Shown here: positions 9,300-16,907 of the stretch, in pieces
Numbering within the stretch: position 1 is the stretch's first letter
Layout of the letters: every line of letters begins with the position of its first letter
DNA from: JANJUB01 sp031386985
GTDB taxonomy: Bacteria > Armatimonadota > Fimbriimonadia > Fimbriimonadales > Fimbriimonadaceae
NCBI GenBank assembly: GCA_031386985.1
Contig: JANNCV010000006.1
Coordinates: 1-64,000 of the forward strand
Direction: 5' to 3'
DNA length: 64,000 bases
Program-made: the position numbers and the translations under genes
The notes under the pieces: generated by a model
What the model was told of the DNA's origin: nothing
Database searches by the model: none
What the model saw: the letters and a program-made list of their open reading frames with translations, nothing else

Positions 9300-9827
9300 A
9301 TGGAGTCCTTCGTAATCTTGCTTCGCGGAATCAACGTCGGCGGGAATAATCTGATCAAGATGGCTGAGCTCAAGGAGATAGCTCTTGGCCTCGGTTGGCA
9401 GAATCCTCGGACCTTGCTTCAGAGTGGCAACTTGGTCGTTGAGACTCGCGCCTCCGCCACGATCGCGAGTGACTTCAGCAATGCCCTAGAGAAGCGGCTC
9501 CAGATAAAAGTCAGAGTGCTAACCCGCTCGTTAACTGAGTTCAAACACACCGTATCCGGTAATCCTTTTCCCGATGAGGCGGAGAGCGCCCCGGGGCATC
9601 TGGTTGTGATTTTCTTGTCCGAACCTCCTCCACCCGGATTGGCTGAACAAGTGCAGGCGGCAATTGCTGGCCCCGAGCGGATGATTGCAAAGGGAAGGGA
9701 ACTCTACGTCTATTACCCAGAAGGTATTGGGCGGTCGAAAGTAGGGAAGACACCAGGTTGGAACGAGCTCACAAAGCACGGCACCGCCAGGAACTGGAAT
9801 ACGGTTTTGAAGCTGGCGTCACTTTGA
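9300..9827 (+). CDS. DUF1697 family protein
   Basis: 175 residues, matching the whole DUF1697 family: the N-terminal 'LLRGINVGGNN.IKMAEL', the SGNLVVET strand, and the C-terminal pattern 'GIGRSKVGKTPGWNELTKHGTARNWNTVLKL'. The family's biochemical function is unknown. The start is set by a TATGGT box (9288-9293) ending 6 nt before ATG, with no Shine-Dalgarno site, typical of the leaderless genes in this window. It is probably not part of the flagellar operon. Confidence 0.85.
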   Translation: MESFVILLRGINVGGNNLIKMAELKEIALGLGWQNPRTLLQSGNLVVETRASATIASDFSNALEKRLQIKVRVLTRSLTEFKHTVSGNPFPDEAESAPGHLVVIFLSEPPPPGLAEQVQAAIAGPERMIAKGRELYVYYPEGIGRSKVGKTPGWNELTKHGTARNWNTVLKLASL

Positions 9828-9841
9828 GGTAGAGTTGCCCC

Positions 9842-10678
9842 ATGAGCGTGCTTCCTGAAGCAGAACTGCACTATTCGGCTGGACTCGAAAACACCCGGCT
9901 ACAATCGGCGATAGGCAGGCTCGAGTTTTTGCGTTCGATTTCCATTATCAACCGCTTCGCCCCCTCTAGTCCGGCCCGCATTCTAGATTTGGGAGGAGGC
10001 ACGGGGCCCTACGCCTTTCACCTGTCTAAGCTCGGATACGAAGTTGATTTGGTTGACGCAATGCCTCTACACATTCAGCAGGCAAAGGAACATGGGGATG
10101 CGGGACGATTAAGGCATATAGCCGTTGGCGATGCCCGATCGTTGACCTATGCAGATTCATCTTTCGACGTTGTGCTACTGATGGGCCCCCTTTATCATTT
10201 AACAGAGAGGGAAGATAGACTCGTAGCACTAAGTGAGGTGCACCGAGTGCTACGTCCGGGCGGACTCGTGGTTGCCTCCGTAATCTCTCGGTTTGCATCG
10301 CTCTTGGACGGATTTGTCAGGGGCCTGATCGTTGATCCGATGTTCGAGCAAATTGTTCGGCAAGATCTCAAAGATGGCCAGCATCGAAACTCCAGCGGCC
10401 ACCCCGACTACTTCACAAGCGCCAAATTTCATAAGGCGAGCGAACTCGCAGACGAAATGACCGAGGCAGGATTCGCTGACCCCCTGATCCTTGGGATTGA
10501 GGGCTTTGGTTCGGTAATGCCAATCCTGGAGGATCTTGGCGAAGCAGACTTCGTGAAGTTACTGGAGTTTTTGGAGCTGGTTGAGAGCGAGCCCGAGATG
10601 ATCGGAGTCTCTTCGCATCTAATGGGCGTTAGCACCAAACCTAACGTGAAGCCAAGTGCGCCCGCCAATCCCAGTTAA
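9842..10678 (+). CDS. Class I SAM-dependent methyltransferase
   Basis: 278 residues. The Rossmann methyltransferase motifs are clear: motif I ILDLGGGTGPYA (about residues 48-59), the acidic motif II VDLVDAMP, and post-motif segments VGDARSLTYADSSFDVVLLMGPLYHL and EVHRVLRPGGLVV. The substrate cannot be read from the sequence; the C-terminal 100 residues probably form a substrate cap. TAGAGT at 9830-9835 lies 6 nt before ATG, suggesting a leaderless transcript. The 3' end overlaps the converging HNH-like pseudogene by 38 bp. Confidence 0.85.
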   Translation: MSVLPEAELHYSAGLENTRLQSAIGRLEFLRSISIINRFAPSSPARILDLGGGTGPYAFHLSKLGYEVDLVDAMPLHIQQAKEHGDAGRLRHIAVGDARSLTYADSSFDVVLLMGPLYHLTEREDRLVALSEVHRVLRPGGLVVASVISRFASLLDGFVRGLIVDPMFEQIVRQDLKDGQHRNSSGHPDYFTSAKFHKASELADEMTEAGFADPLILGIEGFGSVMPILEDLGEADFVKLLEFLELVESEPEMIGVSSHLMGVSTKPNVKPSAPANPS

Positions 10679-11294
10679 GAGGGTCATCGCATATTCTCAA
10701 CGGCTCATCTGCCCAGATTCGAGCCGCTAGCTCTTGAACAAGCTGGTTGAAGGTCGCGGAAGTGAACTGAGGGTCATTGAAAGGAATCGTGGTTGTGCAT
10801 CGTGCGCAAACTGCGCGCAAATTTATCGGACGGTTTCACCCGCTACCCACGTTATCCAGCACCGTTGCGGATGCCCCGCACACCTCACAAAGACCACCCT
10901 TCTTGGCGATTATCTTGAGCTTATCTTTCTCGGAAATCAGGCTGATTCGAAGCGGATAACCCCCGCCGGCAATGTGCCAGAGTTTCTGGCCCAACGCCAC
11001 TTGGCGCCCCTCGTTGAGGATTGAGCCTTCGTTGAGACCGTGACGGAACTGACGGACAAAAGCCGAAACTTCGCGGCAATAAGCGGAGCAATAGGGGCTT
11101 CGGGTCGAAGTTGCGGGTGAGTCGCAGTTTGGGCAACAACTCGGGCGTGCAACAATAACTCCTAAGCTGGGCGAGGGCTTTGCGAAAAGAAAACCAAGCA
11201 CACTTCGAGCCTGGTCCTCTATCGTGAGGGAAGTCTCTGGGAGCGATGCGACGCATTTAGCCATGCCATCGTGGTGGGTCGTTTGGTCCGGCAT
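10641..11294 (-). pseudogene. HNH nuclease-like gene with in-frame TGA
   Basis: The open part runs from 11294 to an in-frame TGA at 10836-10838. Translation in the same frame continues with NRPINLRAVCARC and ends with DWRAHLASR at 10641, so the original product was about 217 residues. Visible motifs are a first zinc site CCPNC...CSAYC, then CEVCG...LDNVGSG-stop-NRPINLRAVCARC, which is HNH-like. The expected catalytic histidine after the aspartate (D-H) is asparagine here. Stop codon plus lost histidine suggest a decayed gene. Recoding of the TGA is unlikely but cannot be excluded (see findings). The start could also be Met11 at 11264. Confidence 0.6.
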
Positions 11295-11359
11295 TTACGT
11301 CTAATTGTGCACCAAACAGTACACTTCATCTTGCGTTATCCAGCGCACGGAGGCTTATC

Positions 11360-11619
11360 ATGAATACCACCAGAACCGATCACGACAACCTCGACGAACT
11401 CGAAAGCTTTTGCTTTTGAGCTAATCTCAAAGCGCCGTCGCGGCTATCCTAGCGAAACGAATGTAAAGCGTGGCGAGCAAATTGTAAACGGCGACAAGGA
11501 GCTAATCGAGAAACTTGGCCGGAATGCCCCGTGCCCTTGCGGTAGCGGGAGGCGTTTTGAAAACCTGTTGCTTGCGCTCAAAACTCTACGACGGGGCCGA
11601 GCGGCATTACTACTTTTAG
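11360..11619 (+). pseudogene. SEC-C motif protein gene broken by two frameshifts
   Basis: A good ribosome site (GGAGG, 11349-11353) precedes ATG 11360, but that frame stops after 19 codons. The +1 frame then reads FAFELISKRRRGYPSETN and on to the zinc-binding SEC-C core GRNAPCPCGSGRRF. A second single-base shift near 11564 is needed to complete the motif as ENCC and to end as YDGAERHYYF at 11619. Removing one C restores the canonical CPCGSG...CC pattern. Such C-terminal motifs bind zinc and occur in SecA and many small proteins. It diverges from the HNH-like pseudogene, and both may belong to one decayed accessory segment. Confidence 0.6.
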
Positions 11620-12560
11620 GGATTAAGCCGCGCCGAGCGTCTTAAACAATCCTTTAACCCAAATCGCCCGGCTTCGGGTAATCCCAGCTTGATTTGCTCG
11701 TCCGTAAACTTAGTTTGCGGGAGCAAGTCTTGCGGGAGCTCGTCGTTCGCGAGCAGCGGTTCACACATGCTTTCCGAGAGAATCCGGACCTGAGCCTTCG
11801 CGGAGAGGGGAATGGTCATGGTCCGCTCGAACACCCACGCCATTGCATAGTGCACCCAAACCGGGACCGCGAAAACCAAAGGTCGGCGCCCGATCACGCG
11901 GGAAATGCGACGGGCTACTTGGCGCAACGTTAGCTCCTCTGGCCCGGTGATCGGGACAGTTGCCTTGCGTAGCCGCCCTTCGGTGAGCGACTTCGCCATC
12001 ACGAGCGTCAAGTCATCAATGGCTAATGGCCGCATTGTCAATTTCTTGAAACCGACGAGCAGGAAAGCGGGGAAGGTGTGGAGGGCGTGAGAAATGTGAT
12101 CCAGCATATGGTCGCCTTTGCCGTAGATCACGCCCGCTTTGAAGATGGTGTAATCCAGCCCCGAATTCCTCACGAGTTCTTCAGCTTCCCATTTTGATTC
12201 ATGGTAAAGCGAACCGCAGTCGGGTCGTGCTCTCAAGAAGCTTAAGAGGATAACCTTCTTGGCCCCGACGATTTTGGCGGCTTGCAATACATTGGAAGTT
12301 CCGGCAACATGAACATTGGCATAAGTTTGCTCGCCAATTTCGCGGTTGATTCCGGCAAGATGGGCAACTGCGTCGCAACCTTCCATCGCTTCGCTAAGCT
12401 CAACGATGTTGCTCATACCAATGGGGCAAAGCTTCGTGACGGTGGGCTCGCGCTTGTCAACTCCTCGTGAGATAAGCACAACCTCATGGCCGTCTTGAAC
12501 CAATCGCTGAGCCAAATGCCGCCCAACAAAGCCAGTTCCACCCGTAATCGCAATCTTCAT
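11616..12560 (-). CDS. NAD(P)-dependent epimerase/dehydratase, NDUFA9-like
   Basis: 314 residues. An N-terminal nucleotide site (ITGGTGFVGRHL) begins an atypical short-chain dehydrogenase fold. The sequence around YHESKWEAEELVRNSGLDYTI and the C-terminal half (RPLAIDDLTLVMAKSL, TGPEELTLRQVARRI) resemble the complex-I NDUFA9-like subfamily. The catalytic Tyr-x3-Lys equivalent is Y-HES-K. Substrate unknown. A TACAAT box ends 6 nt upstream of ATG, consistent with a leaderless transcript. It overlaps the SEC-C pseudogene by 4 bp at the 3' end. Confidence 0.8.
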   Translation of the reverse strand: MKIAITGGTGFVGRHLAQRLVQDGHEVVLISRGVDKREPTVTKLCPIGMSNIVELSEAMEGCDAVAHLAGINREIGEQTYANVHVAGTSNVLQAAKIVGAKKVILLSFLRARPDCGSLYHESKWEAEELVRNSGLDYTIFKAGVIYGKGDHMLDHISHALHTFPAFLLVGFKKLTMRPLAIDDLTLVMAKSLTEGRLRKATVPITGPEELTLRQVARRISRVIGRRPLVFAVPVWVHYAMAWVFERTMTIPLSAKAQVRILSESMCEPLLANDELPQDLLPQTKFTDEQIKLGLPEAGRFGLKDCLRRSARLNP

Positions 12561-12598
12561 ACATTCATTGTATCACAAGTTTCAGTTGTTTCTGAAAG

Positions 12599-12907
12599 TT
12601 AGTTGTAAATGAATTGCGCGGCAATCCCATCGCCAAACATGGCGACAACCCAAGTAGCCACGCTGGCGAGTAGGGCGAGCCGTTGCCACGCAAACCCCTT
12701 GGCGGGCAAGCGGTGCAAGAGCGACAACGCAAAAAGAATCCACGCAAACTCGATGAACGTCGGGATCAAAATGAATTCCAATCCGGTGCCGCAATTCCCG
12801 ACCATCGCAATTGCCCGCGCCGCTAGCCCATTCCAAAGGGCAAGAATGGCGGCGCAGACTCCCAACAAACTCATCAAACCTCGGTTGGGTTCGCTAGCCA
12901 TACTCAT
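12599..12907 (-). CDS. Small membrane protein of unknown function
   Basis: 102 residues, mostly hydrophobic, with about three predicted membrane segments (GLMSLLGVCAAILALWNGL, FILIPTFIEFAWILFALSLL and LALLASVATWVVAMFGDGI). No family is recognised. It lies between the epimerase and a PadR-linked membrane protein, all on the minus strand. The reading frame is plausible but no ribosome site or TANNNT box decides the start. Confidence 0.5.
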   Translation of the reverse strand: MSMASEPNRGLMSLLGVCAAILALWNGLAARAIAMVGNCGTGLEFILIPTFIEFAWILFALSLLHRLPAKGFAWQRLALLASVATWVVAMFGDGIAAQFIYN

Positions 12908-12946
12908 GCTACGTGCGAGATTTTCAAGAGTTCGCTTTGGAGCTGG

Positions 12947-14020
12947 TTACCCGATCTGCCGTCGCCAACGAGTTCGGCGCGCGCGGTTCAGGATCTCACC
13001 AAGCATCTTTGAGAGTCCATTAACCAAAATCAACAATATGGCTAGAGCCGCACCCAACGTTACCTCCCACTTTCCAATGTAGCGCCAGCGCTCAACCCAA
13101 GGGGTGCTGACAATGGACACCAAGGCGCGTCTCTCCTGGTCAACGTTCGTAATATCCTTCTTAAGCGCCAGTGCAAACTGGTCGCCGTTTTGCAGCCAAA
13201 CTTGCTTTGCGAGGTTGAACTGGTCGTACGTATAATGGCCAAAAGATACTGCGTGGGGCCCTAGGTAAACCAACGGCTTCTGGCGGTTAGAGAATTGGAT
13301 CAAGCTCCGATCGCCGCTAGAATTCCGTCCTATTGGTGCAAAGTAGCGGCCGGAGTCCTCGATCAGTTCCTTCAATACTTGGTCACCAGCAACCGAGTTT
13401 CGAGCGGCTCGCCATTTCTGCAACTGATTAAACTCGGATCGAGCTTGAGTTAGCCAGGCGACGCGAGTCTCAATCTCATTTGCGCGATTTGGTTCGTAGA
13501 CGTAAAGAGTATCTCCACCGAGGTTGAAAAGTTGAATATTTGAGGCGGTCCATAGGCTCGTCAAGCCCGCCAGCCCAATCAAGATAGCGGAAGCAGAAAG
13601 CGATATCCAACGCTCCGTTCGAAATCCTATCCAAGCCATCACTACGAGTCCTAACCAGGGCACAACCAGCAACACCCTTATAGGGACAGCGAATGTATCG
13701 GGTTGGAATGTGGCGAAAAGCTGCGCGAGGACCAGACAAAAGCTAGCGAGGCCAATGGCTATTGAAAGGGTCCAGCAAGCCCTGCGGCTCAAGTAACCAC
13801 GCCCGAGCACCGACGCAGAAACCGCCCGGGGATCACCGAAATCGGCGACGGCCATTCGCTCGGCGGTGACCTTGTCTATTCCCTTTGCAACAAGCTCGGC
13901 CGCATGCTCCTCAATGTGGGATTTTGTTTCGATGAGCAGGTCTGTCGTCGCTTGAGCGCTTCGCCGATTGCGGAGTTTGTGCTCAAGTTCGACGAGGTAC
14001 CAGTTGATGTAATCAAGCAT
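12947..14020 (-). CDS. Permease prefix domain/HAAS-type membrane protein
   Basis: 357 residues. The N-terminal 75 residues, with AERMAVADFGDPRAVSASV, match the permease-prefix (HAAS-like) domain typically encoded next to PadR regulators. Several membrane helices follow, then a soluble domain of about 150 residues and a final membrane segment before an arginine-rich tail. Its start overlaps the padR stop by 8 bp, so the two are translationally coupled. By analogy with such pairs the PadR protein probably controls this gene. The role of the soluble domain is unknown. Confidence 0.75.
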   Translation of the reverse strand: MLDYINWYLVELEHKLRNRRSAQATTDLLIETKSHIEEHAAELVAKGIDKVTAERMAVADFGDPRAVSASVLGRGYLSRRACWTLSIAIGLASFCLVLAQLFATFQPDTFAVPIRVLLVVPWLGLVVMAWIGFRTERWISLSASAILIGLAGLTSLWTASNIQLFNLGGDTLYVYEPNRANEIETRVAWLTQARSEFNQLQKWRAARNSVAGDQVLKELIEDSGRYFAPIGRNSSGDRSLIQFSNRQKPLVYLGPHAVSFGHYTYDQFNLAKQVWLQNGDQFALALKKDITNVDQERRALVSIVSTPWVERWRYIGKWEVTLGAALAILLILVNGLSKMLGEILNRARRTRWRRQIG

Positions 14021-14351
14021 TGCTCTTCGCCTCCTTCGGAACTTCTTGCATCATCCTGCCTACAGCCTTAGAGAATGCTCCCCATTCGAGCCTTCGCTTC
14101 ACAAGCGCACCGCCGCCTCTTTCGGTGAGAGAGTACACCTTGCGCGGAGGCTTGCCGTCTTGCATCTCCCAATCCCCCGAAATCTGCCCGTCTTCTTCCA
14201 GGCGGTGGAGAATGGGATAAAGCTGGCCCTCGCCAAGTTTGAGGACACCCTCCGAGCGTCCCCGGATCGCTCGCACGATTCCATATCCATGAAGCGGCCC
14301 CTCTTGGAGGGCAGCCAAAACGATTGATTCAAGGTCTGATCTAAATGCCAT
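14013..14351 (-). CDS. PadR family transcriptional regulator
   Basis: 112 residues covering the PadR winged helix: LESIVLAALQEGPLHGYGIVRAI (helix-turn-helix), LGEGQLYPILHRLEEDGQISGDW (recognition helix and wing start) and GKPPRKVYSLTERGG (wing). It leads a two-gene unit with the membrane protein below it. A TATAAT box (14357-14362 on the minus strand) ends 5 nt before ATG, so the message is probably leaderless. The same segment holds a 9+9 inverted repeat that is a good candidate for its own operator. Confidence 0.93.
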   Translation of the reverse strand: MAFRSDLESIVLAALQEGPLHGYGIVRAIRGRSEGVLKLGEGQLYPILHRLEEDGQISGDWEMQDGKPPRKVYSLTERGGGALVKRRLEWGAFSKAVGRMMQEVPKEAKSNA

Positions 14352-14358
14352 GCTTTAT

Positions 14359-14381
14359 TATACATCATGTTTTGATATATA
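14359..14381. promoter_or_regulatory. Putative PadR operator
   Basis: Inverted repeat TATACATCA-TGTTT-TGATATATA with 8 of 9 positions matching between arms. It overlaps the -10 box (TATAAT) of padR, so bound protein would block transcription. PadR proteins commonly bind AT-rich dyads at their own promoters. Autoregulation here is inferred from position. Confidence 0.5.
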
Positions 14382-14490
14382 TAGACAAATCAAAAAGCGT
14401 GAAGTCTCTACGGGGCGGGCTGCAACGGGTTCTCTGAAGAGCGCTCCGGATTATACGTGAAAATTCCGGATCTCGGGCTAAACTAGAAAA

Positions 14491-14744
14491 ATGCTTGTAG
14501 GATTACTTTTGGCGACGGCCCCGATGCTGGCCGAAACGATGCTGATGCCGCCCGGCGAGAGACGCGGCGTTGAGCTGAAACAGTGTCAGTCCAGTTTTGG
14601 AACTGCGGCGCGGCGGTGAACGACGTAAATCCCAAGACGGGCGAAACGCCACTCATTTACTCAAATCTGATGTTGACATCGGCTACCTCATTGTGGCTTG
14701 GCGACTACTACAAAATGCTCCGAGGAAAATACAAAGGGAATTGA
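14491..14744 (+). pseudogene. Remnant of a small secreted-protein gene, frameshifted
   Basis: ATG 14491 opens a signal-peptide-like frame (MLVGLLLATAPMLAETM) that stops at about 14619. From about 14574 a different frame reads AETVSVQFWNCGAAVNDVNPKTG and continues to a TGA at 14742-14744 with natural-looking composition. A TAAACT box ends 6 nt before the ATG, as at functional starts nearby. A single indel near 14575 would join the halves into a protein of about 84 residues. No family recognised, and the joining is inference. Confidence 0.35.
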
Positions 14745-14810
14745 CTAGCTTTTTGACTGCAAATTCAATAGGGGCGATCTTGTTGAGACATTTCGGGAGT
14801 CTCTTAATTT

Positions 14811-15089
14811 ATGGTTAAGCCTTTCTTCATGTGGATTCGGGATCGTTGGGGGCAATGGGCGATTGATCGGGCGGGAATTGAAACGGGCCGTTATCGCATC
14901 GCCGATCTTCGGGAGATGCTTGATCGGGGCGAACTGGGACCCAAAAATTGGCTTCGCCATATCTGGACGCGCCGATTCTCACTGGTAGGCGAGACGCTTT
15001 ATGGCAACGGATTAGCCTCTAATGAAGAGTTCGAACGGTGGTTCCCTGAGCGTAAATTCCAGCCATTGCAATCTCAAAAAAAAGTGTGA
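14811..15089 (+). CDS. Hypothetical protein
   Basis: 92 residues, rich in Trp and Arg (WIRDRWGQWAIDRAG, NWLRHIWTRRFSL). The middle, YRIADLREMLDRGELGP, faintly recalls GYF_2-type small domains, but I do not assign it. The start may be Met1 (14811) or Met7 (14829). It ends just before the dinB promoter. Function unknown. Confidence 0.45.
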   Translation: MVKPFFMWIRDRWGQWAIDRAGIETGRYRIADLREMLDRGELGPKNWLRHIWTRRFSLVGETLYGNGLASNEEFERWFPERKFQPLQSQKKV

Positions 15090-15095
15090 TAGAAT
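15066..15095 (+). promoter_or_regulatory. Promoter of dinB-family gene
   Basis: TTGCAA (15066-15071) and TAGAAT (15090-15095) with 18 bp spacing resemble a housekeeping sigma promoter. Transcription would start near 15102, giving a short leader with the ribosome site GAGGA (15115-15119) before ATG 15124. This is one of the few clearly leadered genes in the window. Confidence 0.55.
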
Positions 15096-15123
15096 ACATG
15101 CGTCTACTATCGTTGAGGACGCG

Positions 15124-15600
15124 ATGAAACTACAAGATCATATGGTTCAAATCACCCGAGACGCCGCTAAGGAAGCATTCAGATATGCTCGGGCCGTTCC
15201 GGAAGACAAGCGCGACTGGAAACCGCTCGACCTCGGTCGTTCGGTGTTGGACCAATGCCGCGAGATGGCAATGTGCCCCAAGTGGGCTCTGGATCTCATT
15301 AGCGAAGCATCCCAACCAGAGTGGGATGAAACGACGATGGAGGCTGTCCACAAGGAAGGTGAGCAGTGGAACACTGTTGACGAGTGCGAAGCCGAATGCA
15401 ATCGGCGTTTGGAACTCCTCTTTGAGTTTTTCGGAACCATGACCGACGAGCATCTTGCCAAGACGAAGTGGCTACCCTATGATGGCGGGCGAGACTTTAC
15501 CATGGCTGAGATGATGGATTATCCACGCTGGAATTTCACTTATCATTTGGGGCAGATTAGCTACATTCAGACCCTTTATGGTGATAAGGAAATGCACTAG
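15124..15600 (+). CDS. DinB family protein
   Basis: 158 residues, a four-helix DinB-like bundle. The C-terminal YPRWNFTYHLGQISYIQTLYG matches the conserved last helix with its metal-binding histidine and GQI.YIQ pattern. The family includes thiol-dependent enzymes, and this member's substrate is unknown. The start at 15124 is chosen because of the strong GAGGA ribosome site; the frame upstream is open to 15022 but overlaps the preceding gene. The stop overlaps the converging gene by 4 bp. Confidence 0.8.
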   Translation: MKLQDHMVQITRDAAKEAFRYARAVPEDKRDWKPLDLGRSVLDQCREMAMCPKWALDLISEASQPEWDETTMEAVHKEGEQWNTVDECEAECNRRLELLFEFFGTMTDEHLAKTKWLPYDGGRDFTMAEMMDYPRWNFTYHLGQISYIQTLYGDKEMH

Positions 15601-16355
15601 ATGCTCCATGTGGGTGGATCGGGCAGGTAAGCGCCCGCGTCCACGAGATGGAGATTCGGATCATCTTCGATGAGCTGCCGCAGATAGTAGAGATGCCCTG
15701 AGCCGTAGATCACCAGAATCCGGTCGTTAAGTGTGGCCTGACGGCGGATGTTCTCAAAGATGATTAGGTTTCTGCCGTACCAACCGGCTACCATTTGGGC
15801 GGCAGGTTGGGTTTGCACGGTGTCAATGGCGAGAAGATCGGTATAGAACTGCTGTGTCTCCGTGATAAATCGCTCATCGTTGTGAATGGCGAGCAATTCC
15901 GAGACCGTGAACTCTTGGTCCCATCGGGTCATGGTTCCTCCTAGTTGGGCGATTCTTGCTGTGATGCGGGCACCAAGGTCACCCTTTCCGCATTGCTCGG
16001 CGAACTGCAAGAGGGCATCAAAATCCATTGGGGCCCGGTGGTCAACTGCGATGAGTCGGCCCAAACCCAAGTCCGCGGCTAATCGAAATCCGATTTGTTG
16101 AATCTCATTCGAAGTGAGTTCCGACTCCCCGGAAATGAATCGGGCGAAGTCTTCATCAAGTTTAGATTGCTTCTCCACCGGAACTTCAACGCAGACCTTG
16201 CTTGGGTCAAACCCTCGGAGTCGCTCAAGCAGCACCGCTATCTCTGTTTGGCGTGAGGGACCAAGAGTGTCGCGCAGCGTTACCTTAACCGCATCCTGCC
16301 CTGGATTTGCGAAGTGGTAAGTGCCAAGTATTATGATCTGCGGTCGGGCGCTCAC
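15597..16355 (-). CDS. DUF5694 (TraB/EreA-like) protein
   Basis: 252 residues with GTG start. The opening strand IIILGTYHFANPGQD, the segment VCVEVPVE and the late motif VIYGSGHLYYLRQLIE match DUF5694, a branch of the TraB/Tiki superfamily in which GxxH-type motifs bind metal. Enzymatic activity is unproven for this family. A TATGCT box ends 6 nt before the GTG, which supports that start. No signal peptide, so probably cytoplasmic. Confidence 0.75.
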   Translation of the reverse strand: MSARPQIIILGTYHFANPGQDAVKVTLRDTLGPSRQTEIAVLLERLRGFDPSKVCVEVPVEKQSKLDEDFARFISGESELTSNEIQQIGFRLAADLGLGRLIAVDHRAPMDFDALLQFAEQCGKGDLGARITARIAQLGGTMTRWDQEFTVSELLAIHNDERFITETQQFYTDLLAIDTVQTQPAAQMVAGWYGRNLIIFENIRRQATLNDRILVIYGSGHLYYLRQLIEDDPNLHLVDAGAYLPDPPTWSI

Positions 16356-16405
16356 CCCAATAGCATAACAAGTTTCAAAAAAACGGTGCTTTTGAGTTTG
16401 ACTAC

Positions 16406-16531
16406 TGGTATACTGGATGCGTTACGTCTTCTCTGTCTTGGAAATCGCCTTGTGGCAGCCTTCGCGCCGGTTCAAACGATCTCTCTGCCTTCGAACCGGA
16501 AACAAATAAAACACAAGGAGGCCACATAAAA
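16406..16531 (+). promoter_or_regulatory. Extended -10 promoter and long leader of the RRM gene
   Basis: An extended -10 (TG-G-TATACT, 16406-16414) with no good -35 lies about 110 nt before the RRM gene. The leader ends with a strong ribosome site AAGGAGG (16515-16521). Long leaders are common on cold-inducible RNA-binding protein mRNAs, so post-transcriptional control is plausible but inferred. Confidence 0.4.
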
Positions 16532-16840
16532 ATGGCTAATAAAACACTCTACGTAGGCAATCTGCCTTATTCTGCAACTCAAGAGCAGCTGATCACCATG
16601 TTCAGCGCTTACGGATCAACCAATGCTCGCATCGTCGAAGGTCGAGGATTTGGATTCGTTGACGTTGATCAAGCTCAACTCGATGCTGCAATCACCAGCG
16701 CAAACGGAACTCAAATGGACGGACGAACTCTGACCGTTAACGAGGCTCGTCCTCGCGAGGATCGAAGCTCGGGCGGCGGCGGCGGCGGCGGCGGTTATAA
16801 CCGCGGCGGCGGTGGCGGCGGCGGACATCGTCGTTATTAA
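16532..16840 (+). CDS. RNA-binding protein with one RRM and glycine-rich tail
   Basis: 102 residues. One RNA recognition motif: RNP2 LYVGNL (residues 6-11) and RNP1 GRGFGFVDV. The last 25 residues are nearly all glycine with Arg and Tyr, typical of bacterial and cyanobacterial Rbp proteins that bind single-stranded RNA, often under cold stress. The gene is monocistronic, with a strong Shine-Dalgarno site and a near-perfect intrinsic terminator directly after it, so it is probably highly expressed. Confidence 0.93.
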   Translation: MANKTLYVGNLPYSATQEQLITMFSAYGSTNARIVEGRGFGFVDVDQAQLDAAITSANGTQMDGRTLTVNEARPREDRSSGGGGGGGGYNRGGGGGGGHRRY

Positions 16841-16862
16841 GATCAGATAACTCTTTTGAGTC

Positions 16863-16891
16863 AAAAAGCCGGGCAACTGCCCGGCTTTTTT
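16863..16891 (+). terminator. Intrinsic terminator of the RRM gene
   Basis: 12-bp perfect stem AAAAAGCCGGGC / GCCCGGCTTTTT with loop AACT, ending in a T run. Located 22 bp after the RRM stop. The A-run on the left arm would let it work on the other strand as well. Confidence 0.93.
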
Positions 16892-16907
16892 GTGCTAGGA
16901 TGATTCA

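Noticed and set aside
10836..10838. Selenocysteine in the HNH-like gene
   Set aside because: The catalytic His is already lost, the hairpin is weak, and HNH nucleases have no known use for Sec; decay is the simpler explanation.
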